NCBI GenBank assembly: GCA_902631535.1
Contig: CACOYX010000001.1
Span: 1 to 64,000, forward strand
Reading direction: 5' to 3'
From: an uncultured Pelagibacteraceae bacterium
Lineage (GTDB): Bacteria; Pseudomonadota; Alphaproteobacteria; Pelagibacterales; Pelagibacteraceae
DNA: 64,000 bases
In this document: in pieces, positions 1-8,569 of the stretch
Position numbering within the stretch: the stretch's first letter is position 1
How the letters are laid out: each line of letters opens with the position of its first letter
Program-made: the position numbers and the translations under genes
The notes under the pieces: generated by a model
What the model saw: the letters and a program-made list of their open reading frames with translations, nothing else
What the model was told of the DNA's origin: nothing
Databases searched by the model: none

Positions 1-1
1 A

Positions 2-1051
2 ATTATGGGAATATATTTACCTTTGATGCTGATAATATTTTATTTTTTAGAATATTTAATTCAAAATTTTACCTTTAAAATTTTTTTATATAATTCAATT
101 AAAGTATTAATTCTTTTTTACTTTTTTTTACTTCTACACTATCCTTATTTATGGGAACTAAATATTTTTGAATTAAAAAAATGGTTTCAGAATTTTTTTT
201 ATTGGATGGATATTGAGCTTCTTTTTAATGGTAATTATTACACGATTAAATATCTTCCAAGATCATATCTACCTACCTGGATAATAATTTCAACACCACC
301 TATAATATTAATACTTTTTTTCTTAGGTTTCTACGAAGTAACTAAGACAATTATTAAAAGGATTTTCTCAATTGATTTTGTTAAAAAAAATAACAAAAAA
401 GGTGATTTATGGAGTTCGTTAAATGAAAAAAAAGATTTGTTTATTTTTATAAGTTTTTTCAGTTTTTTGTCGTACGCAATCTTATTGAATGTAGCAATGC
501 TAAGTGGGTGGCGTCATTTTTATTTTTTGCATATATTCATAATATATCTAGCCACTATAGGTTTAAATTACGTATACAAAAATTTTTTTAGAAACGTAAA
601 TCTAAAAATTATTTATTTAGTATCTTTTTTGATTGCTATTAATTTGATTCATGTAAATTATAGGTTCCACCCTTACCAAAGTTTATATTTTAATGACTTT
701 CTGAACTCTAGTATGATAAAAAAATTTCAAGTTGACACACCTAATTTAAGTCGTGCAGATGCCTTAAAATTTATAATTAAAAATGAAGACCCAAATAAAG
801 AAAGAATTTTCGTTGCAAATGCATCATGGACACCTTTGTATAATGGCAAAGATATGCTAGAAAAACATGAACAAGATAAATTAATATTTGTAGGTCAAGA
901 ATTTGAACAAGCAGACTATATTTATACCAATTATGTTTTTAAATCTGATGAAAAATATAATAAAAATTATAAAATACCTAAAAAATTCGACAAAATTCAA
1001 GATTTTAGATTAAATGATGTTCTAGTTTATTCTATTTATAAAAGAAAGTAA
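2..1051 (+). CDS. Multi-TM glycosyltransferase-like membrane protein (GT-C style C-terminal part), probably 5'-truncated by the window edge
   Basis: ORF open to window start; many TM segments, GWRHFYFLHIF and HPYQSLYFN motifs as in polyprenol-linked mannosyltransferase-like proteins; no N-terminal catalytic region visible. Confidence 0.55.
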   Translation: MMGIYLPLMLIIFYFLEYLIQNFTFKIFLYNSIKVLILFYFFLLLHYPYLWELNIFELKKWFQNFFYWMDIELLFNGNYYTIKYLPRSYLPTWIIISTPPIILILFFLGFYEVTKTIIKRIFSIDFVKKNNKKGDLWSSLNEKKDLFIFISFFSFLSYAILLNVAMLSGWRHFYFLHIFIIYLATIGLNYVYKNFFRNVNLKIIYLVSFLIAINLIHVNYRFHPYQSLYFNDFLNSSMIKKFQVDTPNLSRADALKFIIKNEDPNKERIFVANASWTPLYNGKDMLEKHEQDKLIFVGQEFEQADYIYTNYVFKSDEKYNKNYKIPKKFDKIQDFRLNDVLVYSIYKRK

Positions 1052-1055
1052 TAAA

Positions 1056-1319
1056 ATGAGAGAATTTGTTTATAAAATGATAATATTTTTTATCTTTATA
1101 TTTTTTTTATATCATTCTACCATTGGTTATACAATTTATAAATTTCAGAATAAAATATATTCATCCTTAGATAAAAAAGCAGTTGGCGATTTTAAAGATA
1201 AATTAAGAAATGAAATTAAAGATTCATTAAAAAAAGATAAAATTTTGAAAGATGAAGATGCACTATTATTGAGAAATTTAATAGATAAATTGAGTTTTGA
1301 AATTAAGAGCGCAAAATAA
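1056..1319 (+). CDS. Small hypothetical protein with N-terminal TM/signal anchor
   Basis: ORF of 87 aa immediately downstream of the preceding gene; hydrophobic N-terminus then charged region. Confidence 0.5.
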   Translation: MREFVYKMIIFFIFIFFLYHSTIGYTIYKFQNKIYSSLDKKAVGDFKDKLRNEIKDSLKKDKILKDEDALLLRNLIDKLSFEIKSAK

Positions 1320-1475
1320 TTAAATTTCAAAATTATAATAAAAAAATAATGCAAATTTTTTTTATTTATGCTATGAGAAACATAATTATTAATCGCACAA
1401 ATATTATAAACTAAACAAATTTGTTACTCAAAAAATAAAAAAAAATTTTTATAAAAAAAGAGGATGAAATAAATT

Positions 1476-2480
1476 ATGATTAAAGTTGGTATAAACGGCT
1501 TTGGAAGAATAGGTAGGTTAATTTTAAGGGCTATTTTAGAAAATTATGAGGGTAAAATTCGAGTTGTCGGTATAAACGATCTTGGTTCAATTGAAGCTAA
1601 TGCACATTTAATAAAATTTGATAGCACTCATGGAACATTGTCTCAACAAGTAAAAACTTCACCCGAAGGATTTCAGATTGGTGATCAAAACATTAAAGTT
1701 TTTGCAGAAAAAGATCCTGCTAAATTACCATGGGGTAAAATTGGTGCAGATGTTGTTTTAGAATGCACAGGTTTCTTTTTAGACAAAACCTCTGCAGGAA
1801 AACATATCGAAGCTGGTGCTAAAAAAGTAATTATTTCTGCGCCTGCCAAAGAAGTTGATTTTACAGTTGTTCAAGGAGTCAATAGTAAAGAACTTAAAAA
1901 AGATCACAATATAATTTCAAACGGATCATGTACAACCAATTGTCTTGCTCCGGTAGCAATGGTTTTAGAAAACACTTTTGGAATTGAGTATGGCTACATG
2001 ACCACAATTCATAGTTATACCGGTGATCAAAAATTATTAGATACACTTCATAAGGACCTTAGAAGAGCAAGAGCTTCAGGTGATTCAATGATACCGACAT
2101 CTACAGGTGCAGCAAAAGCAATGAGTCTTGTTTTACCGAGTTTAAAGGGTAAATTAGATGGCACTGCTATAAGAGTACCTACGCCTAACGTATCTTTAAT
2201 TGATCTAACTTTTGTACCGAATAAGGAAGTAACAGCTGAAAGTATTAATGACGCGATGAGTAAAGCTGCCAACGGCTCTCTTAAAGGTATTTTAGCAATA
2301 AATTCAGCTCCATTAGTTTCTAAAGATTTTAATCATAATTCGCATAGTTCAATTTTTGATTTAACCCAAACTCAAGTTATAAAAGGAAAATTTAGCAGAG
2401 TACTTTCCTGGTATGATAATGAGTGGGGATTCTCAAACAGAATGTGTGATACAACTATTCAGATTGCTAATTTAATTTAG
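1476..2480 (+). CDS. gap: Glyceraldehyde-3-phosphate dehydrogenase, type I
   Basis: INGFGRIGR, SNGSCTTNCLAP active-site motif, WYDNEWGFSNR. Confidence 0.97.
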   Translation: MIKVGINGFGRIGRLILRAILENYEGKIRVVGINDLGSIEANAHLIKFDSTHGTLSQQVKTSPEGFQIGDQNIKVFAEKDPAKLPWGKIGADVVLECTGFFLDKTSAGKHIEAGAKKVIISAPAKEVDFTVVQGVNSKELKKDHNIISNGSCTTNCLAPVAMVLENTFGIEYGYMTTIHSYTGDQKLLDTLHKDLRRARASGDSMIPTSTGAAKAMSLVLPSLKGKLDGTAIRVPTPNVSLIDLTFVPNKEVTAESINDAMSKAANGSLKGILAINSAPLVSKDFNHNSHSSIFDLTQTQVIKGKFSRVLSWYDNEWGFSNRMCDTTIQIANLI

Positions 2481-2647
2481 CTTTTATTTTTTTCAGCTTC
2501 CTCAATTAGTTTCAAAGTATCTTTTGGAATATTTGATCTGTCAAGCTTAGGTGAAACTTTAAAACCTTTATCTTTTTTTTCTTTTTTTATTTTTTGAAGA
2601 TCTTCAACTGCGGATAGGATCTCTTCAATACTATAAATATTTTCCAT
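2477..2647 (-). CDS. 56-aa microprotein translationally coupled to pyk (MENIYSIEEILSAVEDLQKIKKEKKDKGFKVSPKLDRSNIPKDTLKLIEEAEKNKS)
   Basis: Read from the minus strand; ATG overlaps pyk stop (TGATG), stop overlaps the gap 3' end; below the ORF-track length cutoff. Confidence 0.55.
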   Translation of the reverse strand: MENIYSIEEILSAVEDLQKIKKEKKDKGFKVSPKLDRSNIPKDTLKLIEEAEKNKS

Positions 2648-4059
2648 CAGGAACCCACTTTATAGAGCCTGATCATATTTGTCATCCCAGCCTTTCCAAA
2701 AGGCAATCCTGCTGTTATTACTACGAAATCATTTTTTTTTATAAATTTTAGCTTTCTAATAATTTCTTTTGAAATTGACATCATATCTTTCCATCCATTT
2801 GCATCCCTACTATTAATAGATTGAACACCCCAAAGTAATGATACTTGTCTACTTACATTAATATTTGGTGAAATTGTAACTATTTTAGCTGCAGGGCGCA
2901 TTGCCGAAACTAGTTTTGCCGACTTGCCAGAGTTAGAGAATACGATTATAGCTTTCACATTTGGATTATAAGCAATGTCTTTAACAGAAAGAAGTATAGA
3001 TTTCACAGGGTCCTTATTTGTAATTATAGAATTTTTAAAATCTTCGATGTGTTCCTTTTTGTATTTTTCAGTTGAAAGAATGGTTTTACTCATTGTAGAA
3101 ACTGCTTGTGCTGGAAATTTGCCAACTGCAGCTTCAGCAGATAACATTACAGTGTCAGCTCCTTGAAAAATTGCAGTTGCAATATCATTAATCTCTGCAC
3201 GTGTAGCAGTATTATTTTCAATCATACTTTCAAGCATTTGAGTAGCCACGATTACGGATTTTGAAAATTGAGAACATTTTTTTATTAAGCTTAATTGTAC
3301 TTTTGGAACCTCGCTATGACCAATTTCAATTGCTAGATCACCCCTAGCTATCATTATCGTGTCAGCGGCCTTAATAATTTTGGTTATATTTCTTAAAGCT
3401 AATTTATTCTCAATTTTAGCTATAATTCCAACGTCTTTTTTTAAAATTCTTCTTGTTTCTAATATAATTTTTTCATTTTGTAGGTATGATAAAGCTATCC
3501 AATTAAATCCTAATCTGGTTGCTTCTTTAATGTCTTTGCGATCTTTAGGCGTTAACCTGTTAAAAGGAACCTCAATTTTTGGAATATGAACACTTTTATT
3601 ACTATTTAGTAGGCAGTTTTGACTCTTACATTTTGTTATTATTTGATTATTTTTGTTTCCTAATACAATAAAAATATATTTTCCATCATCTATAAGAATC
3701 TTGTTACCTTTTTTAATTTTTTTTAGAATTGATGGAAAAGGAAATTTTACTCTTTTATTATCTCCTTTATTATTTTTATTATCAAAAATATACTTTTGAT
3801 TGAATTTAATTTTAATATTTTTACTTTTTAATTCTCCAATTCTCAACTTAACACCCTGTAAATCTGCGATGATAGGGATATGTTTTCTTTTATTTTTTTC
3901 GATTTTTCTTATTCTAGCAATTATTTTACTAATACCTTTTGTATTATGACTAAAATTTACTCTAAAAGCGTCTACACCTAAATCTACGATTTTTCTCAAT
4001 TTATTTTCGCTGTAAATCGAAGGGCCCAAAGTTGCGATAATCTTGGCTTTTTTTTCCAT
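2647..4059 (-). CDS. pyk: Pyruvate kinase
   Basis: KIIATLGPS, MIARGDLAIE, KSVIVATQMLESM, DTVMLSAEAAVGKFP. Confidence 0.95.
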   Translation of the reverse strand: MEKKAKIIATLGPSIYSENKLRKIVDLGVDAFRVNFSHNTKGISKIIARIRKIEKNKRKHIPIIADLQGVKLRIGELKSKNIKIKFNQKYIFDNKNNKGDNKRVKFPFPSILKKIKKGNKILIDDGKYIFIVLGNKNNQIITKCKSQNCLLNSNKSVHIPKIEVPFNRLTPKDRKDIKEATRLGFNWIALSYLQNEKIILETRRILKKDVGIIAKIENKLALRNITKIIKAADTIMIARGDLAIEIGHSEVPKVQLSLIKKCSQFSKSVIVATQMLESMIENNTATRAEINDIATAIFQGADTVMLSAEAAVGKFPAQAVSTMSKTILSTEKYKKEHIEDFKNSIITNKDPVKSILLSVKDIAYNPNVKAIIVFSNSGKSAKLVSAMRPAAKIVTISPNINVSRQVSLLWGVQSINSRDANGWKDMMSISKEIIRKLKFIKKNDFVVITAGLPFGKAGMTNMIRLYKVGS

Positions 4060-4088
4060 TTATTAATTAATATGTTATAACATTTTAT

Positions 4089-4865
4089 ATGGTAAATAAA
4101 AATATGAATTTATTAGCAAATAAGCTTGTTAAGGCTTTTATTAAAAATAAGTTAATAGCACCTTTACCCTCCCTATATGTAAAAAATATGAAAAATGCAG
4201 AAAAGTTTAGAAAACTTTGTGAAAGTAAAATTAAAAAACCTGTTAGTGGATTTAAAGCAGCAGGCACAGGTATTCCTGTTCTAAAAAAATTAAAAGAAAA
4301 AGAACCGTTTTATGCAACTGTATATAAACACAATGTATTAAAAAATAAAAAAACTGTAAAAATAAATAAATTTACTATGGGTATCGAATTAGAAGTTTGC
4401 TATTTGATAAAAAAAAATTTCTTCGATTTAAAACAAAAAGCCACTAAAAAAAATATAAAAAAATTTATAACCCACATCGCTCCTTGTATTGAGGTTGTTG
4501 GCTACAGACAAAAGAAGAAAGGTATAAAAAGTCTTGGCGATTTGTGTTCTGATTTTGGTGCTAACGTAAAATTTGTTATTGGTCCTAAAAAAAAATTTAA
4601 AAATCAAAATGTAAAGAATCTTAAAACTAATATTTACAATAAAAAAATTAATCAATCGGTATATGGTAATACAAATACTGTTTATGTTGACCCAATAAAT
4701 TCTTTAAGATTTGTACTATCTAAATTACAAAAAGATAAAATTAAATTAAATAAAGATTTTTATGTTTTCACAGGCTCCACTGTTGGCGTTGTACCTATTC
4801 TAGGAAAAGGATTCTACAAAGGAGTGATTAAAAATATAGGGTCTGTTGAAAGTAGAATTAATTAG
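4089..4865 (+). CDS. 2-keto-4-pentenoate hydratase / fumarylacetoacetate hydrolase-like protein
   Basis: Overall resemblance to MhpD-like hydratases (GFKAAGTG, MGIELEVCYLI, IEVVGYR, FTGSTVG). Confidence 0.6.
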   Translation: MVNKNMNLLANKLVKAFIKNKLIAPLPSLYVKNMKNAEKFRKLCESKIKKPVSGFKAAGTGIPVLKKLKEKEPFYATVYKHNVLKNKKTVKINKFTMGIELEVCYLIKKNFFDLKQKATKKNIKKFITHIAPCIEVVGYRQKKKGIKSLGDLCSDFGANVKFVIGPKKKFKNQNVKNLKTNIYNKKINQSVYGNTNTVYVDPINSLRFVLSKLQKDKIKLNKDFYVFTGSTVGVVPILGKGFYKGVIKNIGSVESRIN

Positions 4866-5073
4866 TCAAAAAGTAACCACCCACTAAAATAAACGAGAGT
4901 ATAGTAATTAGTCTAATATTTTTAATTAGTTTAATTTTTTTTTCACTACTTACTTTTCTTTGAGATAAGAAATAGATGTTTGATTGTGCTTTTTGCCTAA
5001 ATTTTGGTCGCAAAGGGTTAGGTATAGTCTTATTTTTTATTACTTTAAATTTTTTTGGATTTATTTGATGCAC
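4858..5073 (-). CDS. Small basic hypothetical protein with C-terminal TM helix
   Basis: 71-aa ORF filling an otherwise empty intergenic space; convergent with the upstream gene. Confidence 0.4.
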   Translation of the reverse strand: MHQINPKKFKVIKNKTIPNPLRPKFRQKAQSNIYFLSQRKVSSEKKIKLIKNIRLITILSFILVGGYFLTN

Positions 5074-5151
5074 TACTTATTAAACTCTATTTTCAATATA
5101 CAGGCAACTTTTAGTTGCGCATACTCAGCATTTGACCTGGTGCGACATTAT

Positions 5152-5199
5152 TGCAAATGATAATCATTCGCAAATTATTGTAACTGATAATCATTATCA
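5152..5199. promoter_or_regulatory. Tandem Fur-family operators
   Basis: 5185-5199 TGATAATCATTATCA is a perfect 7-1-7 palindrome matching the classical Fur box; 5152-5172 TGCAAATGATAATCATTCGCA is a 10-1-10 palindrome with one mismatch; centres 30 bp apart, just upstream of an iron transporter gene. Confidence 0.8.
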
Positions 5200-5215
5200 A
5201 CAAACGAGGGAAATA

Positions 5216-6235
5216 ATGAAAAAGTCAATAATAATTAGCTATTTATTTTTAGTTGCATTCGCAAGCAGCTTGTTCGCGAATGAGGTTAATATATTTAGCG
5301 CCAGGCATTATGACTCAGATGTTCAACTTTATGAAAAGTTCACTGCAAAAACAGGAATTAAAGTAAACGTTGTGTCTGGTAAGTCAGGTGCTTTAGAAAA
5401 AAGGATAATTGAAGAGGGAGCAGACAGTAAAGCAGATCTTTACATTACTGCAGATGCTGGAAGATTAGGTGCTTTCGAAGCAAACCTTCAGGGTGGACTA
5501 ACAAGTTCAACTATCAAAAATGCTGTTCCAAGCAATTTTAGAACATCAAAATGGACTGGTATTGCGAAGAGAGCTAGGATTGTCTACTTTGCTCCAGAAA
5601 GAGTAAGTGGTTCAGAATTATCTGGTTTAACTTATGAAAGTTTAGCTGATCCTAAATGGAAAGGTAGACTAGTAATAAGAGCCTCAAATAATATCTACAA
5701 TCAATCACTAGTAGCTTCATTAATTAAAAATAATGGAAAAGGAAAAGTAGCTGATTGGTCTAAAGGTATGGTTTCTAATATGGCAAGGTCGCCTAAAGGA
5801 AATGATAGAGCTCAAATACTAGCTGTTGCCGCAGGAGAAGCAGACATAGCAGTAGCCAATACTTATTATCTAGCTCTTATGTTGTCTGGAAAAAAAGGCC
5901 CAGAACAGCAAGCAGCTGCCAAAAAAGTAAAACCTTTTTTTCCAAATCAAGATGGAAGAGGAACTCATATGAACATTAGTGGTGCAGGACTAGTAAAAGG
6001 AGCACCGAATAAAGCTAATGCGATAAAATTAGTTGAGTTCTTATTAAGTGAGGAAGCTCAAAATCATATTGTAAATAATACTTTTGAGTATCCAATGATA
6101 AAAGGTGTGTCTCCACATCCACTTGTTGTAAATATGGGATTAGATTTTAAACAAGATCTAAAAACAAAAGTTGTTAATTACGGAAAAAGACAAGCAGATG
6201 CTTTAGAAGTAATGACAGCAGCAGGCTGGAAGTAG
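5216..6235 (+). CDS. Ferric iron ABC transporter periplasmic substrate-binding protein (FbpA/IdiA/Sfu type)
   Basis: Signal peptide MKKSIIISYLFLVAFASSLFA, then EVNIFSARHYDSDVQLYEKFTAKTGIKVN; the track start at 5132 (TTG) reads through the Fur boxes, so ATG 5216 with upstream ACGAGGG is preferred. Confidence 0.9.
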   Translation: MKKSIIISYLFLVAFASSLFANEVNIFSARHYDSDVQLYEKFTAKTGIKVNVVSGKSGALEKRIIEEGADSKADLYITADAGRLGAFEANLQGGLTSSTIKNAVPSNFRTSKWTGIAKRARIVYFAPERVSGSELSGLTYESLADPKWKGRLVIRASNNIYNQSLVASLIKNNGKGKVADWSKGMVSNMARSPKGNDRAQILAVAAGEADIAVANTYYLALMLSGKKGPEQQAAAKKVKPFFPNQDGRGTHMNISGAGLVKGAPNKANAIKLVEFLLSEEAQNHIVNNTFEYPMIKGVSPHPLVVNMGLDFKQDLKTKVVNYGKRQADALEVMTAAGWK

Positions 6236-6245
6236 TTGTTAATTT

Positions 6246-6416
6246 ATGAGGCGAATAACAAAAAAAGAAATTAACTTAAATAAGTTAAAAATAGGTTGTT
6301 CGCCTTGTATGGCTGAGGCAAAAAAAATGGAACAAAAAATTTCAAATAGAAAAGTTTCAGAAATTAAAATTGAAGAAGTTAAAATGATTGTGTCTTCAAT
6401 GTTTAAAAAAGATTGA
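6246..6416 (+). CDS. 56-aa CxxC microprotein (MRRITKKEINLNKLKIGCSPCMAEAKKMEQKISNRKVSEIKIEEVKMIVSSMFKKD)
   Basis: ATG at 6246, TGA at 6414-6416, between iron-binding protein and flavodoxin genes; not in the ORF track. Confidence 0.45.
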   Translation: MRRITKKEINLNKLKIGCSPCMAEAKKMEQKISNRKVSEIKIEEVKMIVSSMFKKD

Positions 6417-6431
6417 AAGTTTGACGTCAAT

Positions 6432-6486
6432 TTCCCTGGTTTAAATGCTAGCTGAATTCTACACTCCAGCCGCTTTAACCAGGGAA
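6432..6486 (+). promoter_or_regulatory. Long stem-loop upstream of flavodoxin gene
   Basis: Perfect 10-bp arms TTCCCTGGTT (6432-6441) / AACCAGGGAA (6477-6486); inner GCTG/CAGC pairing; no poly-U follows; AGGGA SD-like sequence lies inside the 3' arm. Confidence 0.6.
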
Positions 6487-6498
6487 TTATAAATTCAA

Positions 6499-6948
6499 AT
6501 GAAATTAGATATACTATACGCTACACAAACTGGAAACGCAGAGGAAGTCGCGCTAAACCTTAGTTCATTAGCAAAAAATCAAGGATTTATCGTAAATATA
6601 GATGAAATGAATAATTATACAATTGATCAATTTAGAAAATTAAAAAATGTTGCAATAGTGACTTCAACATACGGTAAGGGAGAAGTTCCCGAGATGGGCG
6701 TGGAATTCTGGAAAGATCTAGAGACTTCAAAAATCAAAATTAGCAAATTAAAATACGGCTTAATTGCATTAGGGGATAGATCCCACGAAATATTTTGCGG
6801 AGCAGGTAAAGCAATCTCAAAGAAATTAGACGAACTTGATAGTAAAAAGGTGATTGAAAATTTAGAATGTGATGGTGATACTGAAGGAACTCAAGAATGG
6901 AGTGTTAAATTTTTAGATATTTTAAAATCTAAATATCAAAATGACTAA
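6499..6948 (+). CDS. Flavodoxin / flavodoxin-domain protein (MioC-like)
   Basis: LYATQTGNAEEVA FMN phosphate-binding loop, TSTYGKGEVPEMG, LGDRSHEIFCGAGK. Confidence 0.88.
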   Translation: MKLDILYATQTGNAEEVALNLSSLAKNQGFIVNIDEMNNYTIDQFRKLKNVAIVTSTYGKGEVPEMGVEFWKDLETSKIKISKLKYGLIALGDRSHEIFCGAGKAISKKLDELDSKKVIENLECDGDTEGTQEWSVKFLDILKSKYQND

Positions 6949-8557
6949 ATACAATATATGGTTCTTTAGTTCATTATTAATAGCGTCAATAGTAGCTTTT
7001 CCTATAATTACAGTTTTTTTAAGCTTTTTTAGCGATACTAGTGATTATTATACTTTACTAAAAGACACTTTTCTTTTTGAATATATTTATAACTCATTAA
7101 TCATATTATTTTTTGTCGTATTAATTACTTTTCTTTTAGGTGTATTGTCAGCTTACTTTGTGTCGTTTTATAAATTTCCTTTTTCCAATTTTTTTAGCTG
7201 GTCATTAATTTTAGCTTTTGCAGTACCAGGGTATATTTACGCATTTTCAATAATTGCTTTTTTCGAAAATTATGGAACAGCTTTTTCAATATTAACTTAT
7301 TTATTTGGAGAAGATAATTACAACCTAATTATACCTAAAATTGACGGAATTATTGGAGCAATTTTAGCAATTTCTTTCTCACTTTTTCCGTATGTATATG
7401 TTTTAACACGGGCCTCGTTTCATTATCAGTCTAATAATTATATTGAGGTTGGAAAAAATTTAGGGCTTTCATCAAAAGAGTCTTTTTTTAAAATAATTTT
7501 ACCTTCAGCAAGACCAGCAATATTCGCTGGACTTGCGCTTGTTTCGATGGAGTGTTTATCAGATTTTGGTACAGTATCTTTTTTTAGCGTAAACACTTTA
7601 ACTACAGGAATTTACAATTCTTGGTTATCTTTTGATGATTTAAATACAGCAAATCAAATATCTTTTATATTGTTACTATTTATACTTTTTTTATTATCTT
7701 TAGAAATTTACTCGAGAAAAGAGGCTAGATACCATCAACCTGGCAGAGGGTTTAAACCTATTACTAAAATAAAATTAAGTGGAAAAAAAGCCTTTTTACC
7801 ATTTATTGTCTGTACATTAATATTATTTGTAAGCTTTGTATTTCCAGTATCTCAAATGATTTATTGGACAATTAAATTTCCTAAATATTTTCAGGATATA
7901 AATATTATAAAAATTAACATAAATACTTTACTCTTAGTATTGCTGGCAAGTATATCTATAGTTATCATTTCTCTTTTTATTAATTATGGAAGCCGTATCT
8001 CAAAAAGTAAAATTTTAACGTATCTAACAAACTTTTCAATTTCCGGATATGCAATACCAGGAGTAATTCTTGCAGTAGCTTTTATAACTTTTTTTTCTAA
8101 TGCAAGCGATTTTCTCTCTGAAAATTTTGGATTTGAAAGCTCTAAAGGTATTTTTATTGGTTCTATTTTAGGATTAATTTTAGCTTATTTTATAAGATTT
8201 TTCTCACTGTCTTTTAATGGAATTAAATCTAGCTATGAAAAAATTAATAATTCAATTGATGAAAGTGCTTATCTTCTGGGATACTCAAAAGTTAAAACTT
8301 TTTTAAAAATTCATGTCCCTTACTTAAAAATAAATATTATTTTAATAATGCTTCTTATAGCATTAGAGGTAATAAAAGAATTACCGATTACTTTAATATT
8401 GAGGCCTTTTAATTTCGAAACATTTGCCACACAAGTATATATTTATGCTTCACAAGATTTACTTGAAGCTGCAGCCTTACCATCTCTTTTTCTTATATTT
8501 TGGTCAACAATATTAATACTACTATCATCTAAATATATACTTTCTAATAAAAACTAA
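6941..8557 (+). CDS. Ferric iron ABC transporter permease (two fused permease halves, FbpB/SfuB type)
   Basis: 538 aa, two BPD-transport inner membrane motifs (EVGKNLGLSSKESFFKIILPSARPAIFAG; DESAYLLGYSKVKTFLKIHVPYLK). Confidence 0.92.
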   Translation: MTKYNIWFFSSLLIASIVAFPIITVFLSFFSDTSDYYTLLKDTFLFEYIYNSLIILFFVVLITFLLGVLSAYFVSFYKFPFSNFFSWSLILAFAVPGYIYAFSIIAFFENYGTAFSILTYLFGEDNYNLIIPKIDGIIGAILAISFSLFPYVYVLTRASFHYQSNNYIEVGKNLGLSSKESFFKIILPSARPAIFAGLALVSMECLSDFGTVSFFSVNTLTTGIYNSWLSFDDLNTANQISFILLLFILFLLSLEIYSRKEARYHQPGRGFKPITKIKLSGKKAFLPFIVCTLILFVSFVFPVSQMIYWTIKFPKYFQDINIIKININTLLLVLLASISIVIISLFINYGSRISKSKILTYLTNFSISGYAIPGVILAVAFITFFSNASDFLSENFGFESSKGIFIGSILGLILAYFIRFFSLSFNGIKSSYEKINNSIDESAYLLGYSKVKTFLKIHVPYLKINIILIMLLIALEVIKELPITLILRPFNFETFATQVYIYASQDLLEAAALPSLFLIFWSTILILLSSKYILSNKN

Positions 8558-8569
8558 TATAATTAAAAA

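Noticed and set aside
6239-6430. Minus-strand 63-aa ORF between the iron-binding protein and flavodoxin
   Set aside because: The + strand 56-aa CxxC frame fits the operon direction better; the minus frame is antisense to it.
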